Of a stretch of DNA of 23,923 nt, positions 6,494 through 13,970 are shown one piece after another. Both the position numbers and the translations under genes were made by a program. Each line of letters starts with the position of its first letter. The first letter of the stretch is position 1. The notes under the pieces were generated by a model, which was not told the DNA's origin, did no database searches, and saw only the letters and a program-made list of their open reading frames with translations. Source of the stretch: a virus; IMG/VR virus record IMGVR_UViG_3300025769_000840, positions 1 to 23,923 of that record, one strand, 5' to 3'.

Positions 6494-7290
6494 TAAACTG
6501 TTCAGTCTCAGAAGATATACTCAAGTCTAACTATGAGAATAACAAGAATAGAAACCTTCCATCTATTTCTAAACTAAAGAACAGTCCACATAAACGTAGC
6601 CAAGAAATTAATATATGTGCTGCTGGACCTAGTATCAAGAAGTTTGAAGAGTTTCTTCGTACATCTAATAACGATATCTTTGCTTCCAAAACTGTAGATT
6701 ATCTTACCTCTATCGGGTGTGATCCTAGATACTCTGTCTCTATCGATCCACGAGAGTCTGGTGATAAAGCCCAACTAAATAAAAAAACCAATTACATTAT
6801 TTCTTCTCAGTGTGATCCTAGTCTATTCGATGCACTAAAGAACTACAAGACATACATGATCGATACTGTCACTTCTAAAACGTGGCGACCCTCTGATAAG
6901 TGTATGTCTGCCGGATCTAACTCCACTGTTCATGCTATTCTACTTTCCATATGGCTTGGTTATAAGAATATCAATCTATTCGGATTTGACTGCGGTTATG
7001 ATAAAGCCTCTGGTAACTATCGAGTAAACCGTGAAAATAAGCATGATGAATCTTGTGAAGAAGTAACCGTATCATGCCCTATAACAAATAAACTTTACCA
7101 TACAACCACTGAGTATATTGGTATGGCTGAGGAAGCCATGAAGATTATCCAGATACTTAGTAATCAAAAAGGTATCAACTTTAATGTCTGCGGCGATACA
7201 TTCCTAACATGTTTTATTCAAAATAATATAAACAAAACCGAGTATATTTTACATGATGACTTTCCTGTTCGCTGGTTAAAGGCTGCTTAA
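6484..7290 (+). CDS. MptE/DUF115-like Rossmann protein (moron)
   Basis: 268 residues. INICAAGPSIKKF (42-54) is a glycine-turn nucleotide-type motif after a beta strand. YSVSIDPRES (83-92) is the second family signature, and AGSNSTVHAILLSIWLGYKN followed by INLFGFDCGY forms the third (~139-168). This order (GxS, then SxDP, then a Gly-Ser/Asn helix, then LxGxDxxY) matches the DUF115 / 6-hydroxymethylpterin-diphosphokinase-like family, which also includes flagellin-glycosylation accessory proteins. The substrate is unknown here; a cell-surface or sugar-modifying role is inference. GC is ~33% (6541-6600; 6781-6840), far below the neighbours. It lies between a hairpin and the tail genes and lacks a good ribosome site (only GGA). 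These traits mark it as a recently acquired moron. Confidence 0.65.
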   Translation: MIQLNCSVSEDILKSNYENNKNRNLPSISKLKNSPHKRSQEINICAAGPSIKKFEEFLRTSNNDIFASKTVDYLTSIGCDPRYSVSIDPRESGDKAQLNKKTNYIISSQCDPSLFDALKNYKTYMIDTVTSKTWRPSDKCMSAGSNSTVHAILLSIWLGYKNINLFGFDCGYDKASGNYRVNRENKHDESCEEVTVSCPITNKLYHTTTEYIGMAEEAMKIIQILSNQKGINFNVCGDTFLTCFIQNNINKTEYILHDDFPVRWLKAA

Positions 7291-8007
7291 ATGGCAACAA
7301 CTTTCCTTACCTTAGTTAATGATACACTAAAGCGGTTGAATGAAGTCCAGCTTACTTCGGACGAATTTCCAACCGCTATTGGTTTTCATGCCTCGGTTAA
7401 GGATGCAGTCAATATTGCACTTGATGAAATCGGTCAGGAGCAGTTCGGGTTCCCGTTTAACCATCAGACCGGCACACTAACCTTGGTTGCCGGTACGTCT
7501 GTATATTCGTCTGAAAGTAATATGAAGGTTGTTGACTGGGATTCATTTCGTATCACCAAGGATGAAGCAGAAAATATCCAGGCGGTAAGGTTAAGACAAA
7601 TTAACTATGATACCTATCTTCAACGGTTCTATATTCGGGATGGTAATGCGGGTACTGCTGACTATGATACCCCTAATTACGTGTACAAAACTCTTGACAA
7701 TCGTATCGGTCTAACTCCTATTCCTGATAAAGCATATAGTATCGAGTATGACTATTACCAGTATCAGACTGCTTTGAGTAACGCTACTGATACAATGGCT
7801 GTCCCAGACCAGTTTAAGAACGTGGTTATCGATGGGGCTATGTATCACTGCTATATGTTCCGTGATAATTCTCAACAGGCTACTCTAGCCCAGCAACGAT
7901 TTATTCGCGGCATTGAAAATATGCGTAAACTGCTAACAAACAACTTTACTGATCTTCGGGATACTAGGGTTAATAGACTAATTAACGTTCCGGCAGGCAG
8001 TAAGTAA
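7291..8007 (+). CDS. Tail tubular / head-to-tail adaptor protein (T7 gp11-like role)
   Basis: 238 residues. The N-terminus (FLTLVNDTLKRLNEV, then a helix with AVNIALDEIGQE) and the middle strands (HQTGTLTLVAGTSVYSSESN; WDSFRI) have the helix-beta layout of podovirus adaptor proteins that ring the portal. The C-terminal half carries YDYYQYQTAL and a helical end (AQQRFIRGIENMRKLL). It starts directly after the preceding stop (TAAATGG) and its own stop overlaps the large hub gene, as tail tube A and B genes do in short-tailed phages. Identification is from layout and remembered sequence patterns; no catalytic site is expected. Confidence 0.7.
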   Translation: MATTFLTLVNDTLKRLNEVQLTSDEFPTAIGFHASVKDAVNIALDEIGQEQFGFPFNHQTGTLTLVAGTSVYSSESNMKVVDWDSFRITKDEAENIQAVRLRQINYDTYLQRFYIRDGNAGTADYDTPNYVYKTLDNRIGLTPIPDKAYSIEYDYYQYQTALSNATDTMAVPDQFKNVVIDGAMYHCYMFRDNSQQATLAQQRFIRGIENMRKLLTNNFTDLRDTRVNRLINVPAGSK

Positions 8008-10142
8008 TGGTTGACAATCTCCGCGATGTAACAATCATTGCTAGGGGTGGTCTATATACTAACGAGGATGCTCTAACCCTCGCTGGTACTGAACCCGGTG
8101 CGGCAATCCGTATGACAAACTTTGAGGTATCTCAGTTTGGAGGATATCGCCGGATCAACGGTTATGAGTATTATGATGCTGACAATCCACAAGTCCCCGG
8201 CACTGGTAAAGTCTTGGGTGTCTGGATTCACAACGACAAGGTCTATGCAGCAAGACGTAACTCAATTGATTCTACTTCTGCCACTCTATCTGTAGGTGCT
8301 GTATCTCTCACTTCAGGTAGTTCAATTGTAACTGTTACTTCTGCTGCACATGGTTTATCTGTTGGTGAATGGGTCACCTTTAGTAATATTGATACTAACC
8401 TTGGTGGATTAGATCTAAACAATAATGAGTTTGTAGTTGCATCTACTCCGACTACAGATAGTTTTACCTTCGTTGCTGATGAGGCTGCTGACAGCACAGT
8501 AACCAGTACAGCAGCTACAATCTTTTATACTGTAAGTCGATACTATACCATCTACGATCATACAAATGGCGTTGGCTGGTCAGCGGTAAACAACACCTCA
8601 GATACTAATACTCGTAGTGCTGTAGGCGTAACTAAACTCAGAACTAACGAACATAGCTTTACCGGGTCAGAAGTTGTAGTTGTCGTAGACGGGGTTAACC
8701 GGCCCTTAAGACATAACTCAGCAACTCCTATCGAACTATACGACCGTCAAGGTTCAAGCCTAAGCGAAACTGAGGACCAGTTATCTAACCCTTTCTCAAT
8801 CAGCAACGGAACCAGTATAGTCACTGTAGCTCAGGTTGCTCATGGTATGCACGTCGGGGATATTGTCAAGTTCAGCAATGTCAATGTCAATATCGGTACG
8901 GAAGACATTAACGGTAATGAATATACTGTTGCTACCGTAGTTGATGCTGACTCTTATACTTTTGTTATCTCAGCTACAGCTACATCAACTCAAAACAATG
9001 TAGGTGGTACAGCGGTAAACTGGTTCTATACCCATGTAGATATCGCAAATATCGAAGGTGCTAAGTTCGTCACGGATTTCCGAAACCACCTATTCTTTGC
9101 CGGTTCTGAGGATAACTCCAACAGTATCACCTTTAGTAACCCTAACTCAGACCTAAGATATGATCCGGCTGGTGGTGCAGGAGAGATTAACGCAGGTTTT
9201 ACCGTTACTGGTATAGCTAAGTTCCGTGATGCTCTATATATATTCGGTGAGAGACAGATCAAACGGTTACAAGGTAACAACTCGTCAGACTTTGTTCTCT
9301 CAGAAGTAACAAGTAATGTCGGTTGTATCGCTTCTGATAGTATCATTGAGATCGGTGGTGATATCCTGTTCCTGGCATCAGATGGTATCAGACCTATCCA
9401 GGGTACCGCCCGTATCGGGGATATCGAACTACAGACCGTATCTAAACCTATCCAGCAGATCTTGCAAGCCCTACCTGAGAACTATGATCTGGACCTTATG
9501 AGTTCTGTAGTTATCAAGAATAAATCTCAGTTCCGTTATTTCTTCCCTAGCGAGACTGGTTCTGTCACCGATGCTTTCGGTATTATTGGCGGTCTACGGT
9601 TTGCTAATAACAGTGTCGGTTGGGAGTTCGGGGAACTATTAGGTATCCGATCTTTCGTGGCTTACTCGGACACCATCAATACTATTGAGACTACGGTTCA
9701 CGGTGATCTTGACGGGTATGTATTCAAGCAAGAATCCGGTAACTCGTTTAACGGTGCTGATGTAATTGCGGTATATGCTACTCCGTTCTTTTACTTTGAT
9801 AGTACAGAGCGTCGTAAGATATTTCATAAAGTATCTATCTATACCAGACCAGAAGGTACTTCTAGTTTCAATATGGCTGTATATTATGATTGGGATGATC
9901 CTAACAAATATAACCCTAACTCTTACGGTCTTTCCACTCAAGGTGCAATCCTTCGTTATTTCTCTACCGGAGGAACCTATGGGTCAACCTTTACTTTCGG
10001 CGGTTCTAGTAGTCCCGTTCTAGAAAAGAATATCCAAGGCTCCGGCAGATCTGTCAGCTTTGTTATTACATCAATCGGTACGGAAGCACCATACAGTATT
10101 CAAGGCTGGGGCCTTACTTTCCAAGAAGCAGGATATAGATAA
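8007..10142 (+). CDS. Large tail hub / nozzle protein with duplicated domain
   Basis: 711 residues, beta-rich. The N-terminus (NLRDVTIIARGGLYTNEDAL, then GAAIRMTNFEVSQFGGYRRI) fits podovirus tail tube B / DNA-stabilising hub proteins that close the portal and form the nozzle. Two homologous ~80-residue modules are visible. The first is at ~92-174 (SSIVTVTSAAHGLSVGEWVT) and the second at ~262-346 (TSIVTVAQVAHGMHVGDIVK). Each contains AHGxxVG, a conserved NxNEyxV strand and a DxxTFV strand, then FYTx. The rest resembles a beta-propeller (FGERQIKRLQG; ASDGIRPIQGT). Start and stop overlap both neighbours (TAATGG), giving coupled translation with adaptor and fibre. Confidence 0.75.
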   Translation: MVDNLRDVTIIARGGLYTNEDALTLAGTEPGAAIRMTNFEVSQFGGYRRINGYEYYDADNPQVPGTGKVLGVWIHNDKVYAARRNSIDSTSATLSVGAVSLTSGSSIVTVTSAAHGLSVGEWVTFSNIDTNLGGLDLNNNEFVVASTPTTDSFTFVADEAADSTVTSTAATIFYTVSRYYTIYDHTNGVGWSAVNNTSDTNTRSAVGVTKLRTNEHSFTGSEVVVVVDGVNRPLRHNSATPIELYDRQGSSLSETEDQLSNPFSISNGTSIVTVAQVAHGMHVGDIVKFSNVNVNIGTEDINGNEYTVATVVDADSYTFVISATATSTQNNVGGTAVNWFYTHVDIANIEGAKFVTDFRNHLFFAGSEDNSNSITFSNPNSDLRYDPAGGAGEINAGFTVTGIAKFRDALYIFGERQIKRLQGNNSSDFVLSEVTSNVGCIASDSIIEIGGDILFLASDGIRPIQGTARIGDIELQTVSKPIQQILQALPENYDLDLMSSVVIKNKSQFRYFFPSETGSVTDAFGIIGGLRFANNSVGWEFGELLGIRSFVAYSDTINTIETTVHGDLDGYVFKQESGNSFNGADVIAVYATPFFYFDSTERRKIFHKVSIYTRPEGTSSFNMAVYYDWDDPNKYNPNSYGLSTQGAILRYFSTGGTYGSTFTFGGSSSPVLEKNIQGSGRSVSFVITSIGTEAPYSIQGWGLTFQEAGYR
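8283..9045 (+). repeat. Two protein-level copies of an ~80-residue beta domain
   Basis: Copy 1 is at about 8283-8530 and copy 2 at about 8792-9045. They share the order SIVTV...AHG..VG..V.FSN...N.G..D.N.NE..V......DS.TFV and end with FYT. DNA identity is low, so the duplication is old. This domain probably protrudes from the hub as a paired outer module. Confidence 0.7.
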
Positions 10143-12253
10143 TGGCAGGTTATACACGGCAATCTCTGGCTCAAATTCTAAACGGTGAGATCGTATCTGC
10201 ACCACCGCTTAACGCTGAGTTTAACCAGATCCTCTCAGCCTTTAATAACTCTACCGGTCATAAGCATGATGGTACTGCTGCCGAAGGTCCACCTATTGAT
10301 CGTATCGCTGACCTAGACCAGAACAATCTTATCTTTGTAGATACCAGTGCTAACCAGATCAACTTCTATGTCGAGTTCAGTGCTGCCCCTGTAGGTCAGA
10401 TCAGTATCCAAGACGGGGCTATCCTACCATTTACTGACAATGACATTGATCTAGGTTCATCCTCATTCGAGTTCAAGGATCTATATATCGACGGTACTGC
10501 TAATATTGATTCTCTGGTAGCTGATACCGCTGATATTAATGCTGGTACAATTGATAATACAGTTATCGGTGCGACCACTCCTGCCGCTGGTACATTTACT
10601 AACCTAACCGTATCTACCGGTAGCACTATTGATTTTACAGGTGCTACAGTTTCTAACGGTGGAACCTTTACCACTGTTACTATCTCAGGCGGATCTATCA
10701 CTGGCATCACTGATCTAGCGATTGCTGATGGCGGTACAGGTGCATCTACTGCTTCTGCCGCCCGGACTAATCTTGGTCTAGCAATCGGGACTAATGTTCA
10801 AGCCTATGATGCCGGTCTACAGTCTATCTCCGGCCTGACCACTTCTGCTAACCAGATGCTATATACCACGGCATCTGATACTTATGCAACCACTAGTCTT
10901 ACCTCAGCCGGTCGGGCATTGCTAGATGATGCTGATGCTTCTGCTCAACGGACTACACTCGGTCTAGGTACGATTGCTACTCAGAATGCTAATAACGTAG
11001 CAATCACAGGCGGGACTATCTCTGGTATCAGTAACCTGTCTGATATCGGTAATGCACTTCCTTACACCTTTAGCACAACCACAACCGACTCTGATCCTGG
11101 TAGCGGTGTACTTAGGCTAAACAATGCCACCCAGAATACCGCTACGGAAATCTATATTGATGATGAAGAAGCTAATGCAGCCGATGTATCTGCTTTCATT
11201 CAGTTGCTATCAGGTGGTAACAATCCTTCATCTGTTCTAGGTACGATCACCCTACGTAAAGAGTTTAGCCCGGAATCTTTCCTACAGTTTAAGGTTACAG
11301 GTGTAACTAACGCTTCCGGTTATACTAAACTCACTATTATTAATACATCTTCAAGCACAGCCAGCCCGTTTTCTAACAGTGACAGTGTATTCCTTGATAT
11401 CAACCTAGCCGGTGATAAGGGTGATCCAGGTGATGTAACCGGTCCCGCCAGTTCAACCGATAATGCTATTGTTCGCTGGGATGGGACAAGTGGGAGTCTG
11501 GTCCAGAATAGCGGTGTTGTTATTGATGATAGCGGTAATATTACTGGTGTTACTTCTATTACCGCTTCCACAGGTAACTTCACTACTGTAGATATTGACG
11601 GTGGTGATATTACAGGTATTACAGATCTAGCCGTAGCCGATGGTGGAACAGGTGCAAGTGACGCTGCCACGGCAAGGAGCAATCTAGGTGCTGGTGATGT
11701 AAACGGTCCATCCTCTTCTACTGACAATACGCTTGTTAGATGGGACGGAACTACCGGTAAAACTATTCAAAACTCTGGTTGGGCGCTATCTGATGCAGAG
11801 GCTTTAACTGCCGGTGGCACTCTCGACATGAACGGCAATACGCTGACGGTCGACGCCGTGACCTTGAGCGGCGTGGTGTCTGGCGGCGACAACGAAGTAA
11901 ACAGGGTGAAGTTCAAAGACATCTCTGAAACAGTAGTCACAGCAAATTCCGGGGCGACCTATACGATTGACTTGGAAAACGGGAACGTTTTCAAGATCAC
12001 GTTGACCGCCAACTGTACCCTCACCTTCAGCAACCCGCCCGCGACGGGAAATTACGGCTCTTTCCGTTTAGAACTTATCCAGGATGGAACTGGCAGCCGC
12101 ACGGCAACCGTGCCTGCATCGGTCGATTGGCCGAATGGAACGGCTCCGACGCTTACGACAACGGCCACGACGGGCAAGGACGTGTTGTTTTTCGAGACGA
12201 CCGACGCCGGGACGACTTGGCTGGGGTACGTGTCGGGTCAGGCGTTCGCCTGA
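10142..12253 (+). CDS. Tail fibre protein with GC-rich exchanged C-terminus
   Basis: 703 residues. The N-terminal anchor (LNAEFNQILSAFNNSTGHKH, then DGTAAEGPPI) is the common virion-attachment domain of short-tailed phage fibres. The shaft has repeats: DLAIADGGTGASTASAARTN (~195-214) recurs as DLAVADGGTGASDAATARSN (~496-515), and an SSTDNxxVRWDGTxG unit occurs twice. A short collagen-like GDKGDPGD (~423-430) joins two parts. The last ~145 residues (from about LTAGGTLDMNGNTLTVD) form a beta-rich tip whose DNA is markedly GC-rich. The trimeric fibre would bind the host surface receptor. The stop TGA overlaps the next ATG (12251-12255), pairing it with the SPRY-like protein. The frame is intact across the composition change, so this is a functional chimera rather than a broken gene. 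Confidence 0.88.
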   Translation: MAGYTRQSLAQILNGEIVSAPPLNAEFNQILSAFNNSTGHKHDGTAAEGPPIDRIADLDQNNLIFVDTSANQINFYVEFSAAPVGQISIQDGAILPFTDNDIDLGSSSFEFKDLYIDGTANIDSLVADTADINAGTIDNTVIGATTPAAGTFTNLTVSTGSTIDFTGATVSNGGTFTTVTISGGSITGITDLAIADGGTGASTASAARTNLGLAIGTNVQAYDAGLQSISGLTTSANQMLYTTASDTYATTSLTSAGRALLDDADASAQRTTLGLGTIATQNANNVAITGGTISGISNLSDIGNALPYTFSTTTTDSDPGSGVLRLNNATQNTATEIYIDDEEANAADVSAFIQLLSGGNNPSSVLGTITLRKEFSPESFLQFKVTGVTNASGYTKLTIINTSSSTASPFSNSDSVFLDINLAGDKGDPGDVTGPASSTDNAIVRWDGTSGSLVQNSGVVIDDSGNITGVTSITASTGNFTTVDIDGGDITGITDLAVADGGTGASDAATARSNLGAGDVNGPSSSTDNTLVRWDGTTGKTIQNSGWALSDAEALTAGGTLDMNGNTLTVDAVTLSGVVSGGDNEVNRVKFKDISETVVTANSGATYTIDLENGNVFKITLTANCTLTFSNPPATGNYGSFRLELIQDGTGSRTATVPASVDWPNGTAPTLTTTATTGKDVLFFETTDAGTTWLGYVSGQAFA

Positions 12254-12831
12254 TGCCGGTCGGACACGCAAAACTCGTCGGGTTGGGAAGCAAAGTTCCG
12301 CTGGTCCAGACCACCTGGAATCCCGCGGACACGGACGGCAACATTACACTGTCCAGCGGAAACCGTGTCGCTAGCATAAACAACTCGGCAGGCGTCTATA
12401 AAGGAACACGATCCATCAAGCAAACGGATGGGTCGAACAAATTGTACGGCGAAATCACTATCGGAACGACGGTGGCCAACAACATTTTTGGCGTTGGAAC
12501 CTCGACTGTTTCACTTTCGAGCGGCTACCTAGGAAGCACCTCGGGTGGCTGGGGGGTGCAGTACAACGGTGACAAGGTGCACAACAATATCTTCTCATCG
12601 TACACGGGCGGCCCGATCACGAACGGCGACATATTTATGGTGCGATTTGATAGCACCACGGGGGATTTGTACTTCGGTCGAAACGGGTCGTGGTTTGACG
12701 GAGGGTCGCCAATATTTACAGGTGTCTCGGCGAACGTATTTTTGTTCGCGTCAATGTCGGGGCTAGCTTCGGCAACACTTGCCGCAAACCTAACCTACCC
12801 TGTTCCGTCTGGCTATGAAATTTGGACCTAG
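12253..12831 (+). CDS. SPRY-like (concanavalin-fold) fibre-associated protein
   Basis: 192 residues. I choose ATG 12253 because it overlaps the fibre stop (TGATG). An upstream in-frame ATG at 12127 would overlap the fibre by 42 codons and is unlikely. The C-terminal ~140 residues resemble a SPRY/B30.2 domain: GGWGVQYNGDKVHNN, then NGDIFMVRFDSTTGDLYFGR leading to NGSW, then a final FLFASMSG strand. In phages such domains sit at fibre tips and bind surface ligands, so this is probably a second receptor-binding subunit or a tip cap. The DNA is GC-rich like the adjoining fibre tip, and the two probably moved together. A weak point is that no SPRY ligand-binding residue can be assigned. Confidence 0.72.
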   Translation: MPVGHAKLVGLGSKVPLVQTTWNPADTDGNITLSSGNRVASINNSAGVYKGTRSIKQTDGSNKLYGEITIGTTVANNIFGVGTSTVSLSSGYLGSTSGGWGVQYNGDKVHNNIFSSYTGGPITNGDIFMVRFDSTTGDLYFGRNGSWFDGGSPIFTGVSANVFLFASMSGLASATLAANLTYPVPSGYEIWT

Positions 12832-12840
12832 GAGGTAGCG

Positions 12841-13497
12841 ATGTTTGAGCACTCTACGATTGTTGTTCGCCACGACGACGGTGCTTACCAAGCACACGGC
12901 AAGGTGCGCGACATGGCGCCGCACGCCTTGTTCCCGCGCCTGATCCCACTGGCGACGCTGACCGAACTGTCTCTGGCGCCAGTGTCGTTTGTGACCACCC
13001 TTGGAGAGGGCGAGGTCTGGGATGGCGATCCCGATATCCCGAGCGGACAACTGGCGGCTTCTGGATCATGGGAGTACGGGCGTCCGAAAAGAGCGATGAA
13101 TGAGGTTGAGCAGCTTGCCGAGCTAGAGCGCCTGAAAGACGCGAAGAAAGCCTCTATCACGGCGCGTTTCCGCGATTTGATCGCAGAAGGCGTGACCGTC
13201 GACGGGGAGGTGATTGACCTATCTCCTAGCGGGTTCACGACACTGGAGCAAGCTCTTAGTGTCGTCCCGGTCGAGGCTGTTACAGCACGCGGGGCGCGGA
13301 TCAGTTTGCCGAACCAAGCGGCGGTCAACGCGATCCTGGCGGCGGCACGAGCGCGCTACAAGGCACTCGTTCAACGAGAGGCGGCGCTGTTCGACGCGGT
13401 CGACGCGGTGACTACGTGGGCGGGTCGGGGCACCCTCGATAATATCGACGCCAATGACGGGTCCATCGGCGGCGTCGAGTCTTGGCCTGCGCCATGA
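12841..13497 (+). CDS. DUF4376-like fibre-linked protein (possible tail fibre assembly factor)
   Basis: 218 residues with a good AGGAGG site nine bases upstream of the SPRY gene's end. The N-terminal half (VVRHDDGAYQAHGKVRD; LSLAPVSFVTTLGEGEVWDG) is beta-like. The C-terminal half (DAKKASITARFRDLIAEGV, then a helical stretch ending LDNIDANDGSIGGVESWP) matches the general DUF4376 pattern of an R/K-rich helix, a central segment and a terminal helix ending near GWP, which is common in genes directly after phage tail fibres. Its role is probably fibre assembly or attachment. The composition is GC-rich, so it belongs to the acquired cassette. Family assignment is moderate; chaperone function is inference from position. 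Confidence 0.65.
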   Translation: MFEHSTIVVRHDDGAYQAHGKVRDMAPHALFPRLIPLATLTELSLAPVSFVTTLGEGEVWDGDPDIPSGQLAASGSWEYGRPKRAMNEVEQLAELERLKDAKKASITARFRDLIAEGVTVDGEVIDLSPSGFTTLEQALSVVPVEAVTARGARISLPNQAAVNAILAAARARYKALVQREAALFDAVDAVTTWAGRGTLDNIDANDGSIGGVESWPAP

Positions 13498-13522
13498 CAA
13501 AGCCGTAACCAGGGCAGGTGAT

Positions 13523-13702
13523 ATGATTGAGGCTGATGCAACTCAGGCAACGGCAATCTTCATAGCGGTTGATGATTATATCGCGGAATGTTGGTCACGA
13601 GAATATGATCTTCGGGTAGCAATTAATGCAGCCGCAAATGCTACAGAACTCGAGGCTATCGACATTACTTCTGGTTGGCCTGTATCAGAACAACCCAAAT
13701 AA
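13523..13702 (+). CDS. Short DUF4376-tail-like protein, possible remnant of the replaced gene
   Basis: 59 codons starting at ATG 13523 (preceded by GGCAGGTG). An in-frame ATG at 13454 lies inside the previous gene and is less likely. Composition is back to backbone level. The sequence CWSREYDLRVAINAAANATE then LEAIDITSGWP resembles the last ~35 residues of the upstream 218-residue protein (FDAVDAVTTWAG...LDNIDAN...SWP), ending in the same GWP/SWP. I infer that it is the surviving C-terminus of the original fibre-assembly gene after the GC-rich cassette replaced the rest. Whether it is still translated as a stand-alone protein is unknown. Confidence 0.5.
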   Translation: MIEADATQATAIFIAVDDYIAECWSREYDLRVAINAAANATELEAIDITSGWPVSEQPK

Positions 13703-13735
13703 TAATATAAACTCTTTTGTTCAGGATTCTCGGGC

Positions 13736-13966
13736 ATGGATTTATCACCAACCGTTATATGGAATATAATCCTATCACTTATAGTGGCACCTGCCGCTTG
13801 GATATTCAAGTCTTTATTCTCAGAGATTAAGCGTCTTGAGGAAAAACTTCAAGACACCCGAGAAGAGTACGCCACTCGTGCAGAACTAAGGGAAGATATG
13901 CGCCGTGTTATGGAAAGTCTTAACCGGCTTGAAGATAAACTTGACAAGATACTAGAAAAGAGGTGA
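13736..13966 (+). CDS. Small membrane protein with coiled coil (holin-like)
   Basis: 76 residues. Residues ~7-27 (VIWNIILSLIVAPAAWIFKS) form one transmembrane helix, followed by a charged helix/coiled coil to the C-terminus (EIKRLEEKLQDTREEY; VMESLNRLEDKLDKILEKR). One N-terminal membrane span plus a cytoplasmic or periplasmic coil resembles haemolysin XhlA/holin-type phage proteins. Position between fibre and internal protein genes is common for lysis genes in short-tailed phages. An alternative is a structural membrane anchor. The ribosome site is an AGGA ~10 bases upstream. Confidence 0.55.
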   Translation: MDLSPTVIWNIILSLIVAPAAWIFKSLFSEIKRLEEKLQDTREEYATRAELREDMRRVMESLNRLEDKLDKILEKR

Positions 13967-13970
13967 GATC

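Larger units (their letters stand above)
11815..13500 (+). other. GC-rich receptor-binding cassette
   Basis: The composition of coding DNA shifts within the fibre gene near 11815 and returns to backbone level just after 13500. A sample, 13261-13320, is 67% GC. The cassette holds the fibre tip, the SPRY-like protein and the DUF4376-like protein, i.e. the parts most exposed to host-range selection. No integrase, transposase or flanking repeats are visible, so homologous or illegitimate recombination with another phage is the likely route. Boundaries are approximate to about 20-30 bp. Confidence 0.75.

Noticed and set aside
12127-12252. Upstream start for the SPRY-like gene
   Set aside because: It would overlap the fibre gene by 42 codons in another frame. 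ATG 12253 has the typical TGATG overlap.
12068-13556. Multiple long opposite-strand frames in the fibre cassette, including a 147-codon one at 12885-13328
   Set aside because: Shadow frames of GC-rich coding DNA, with no ribosome sites or recognisable motifs.
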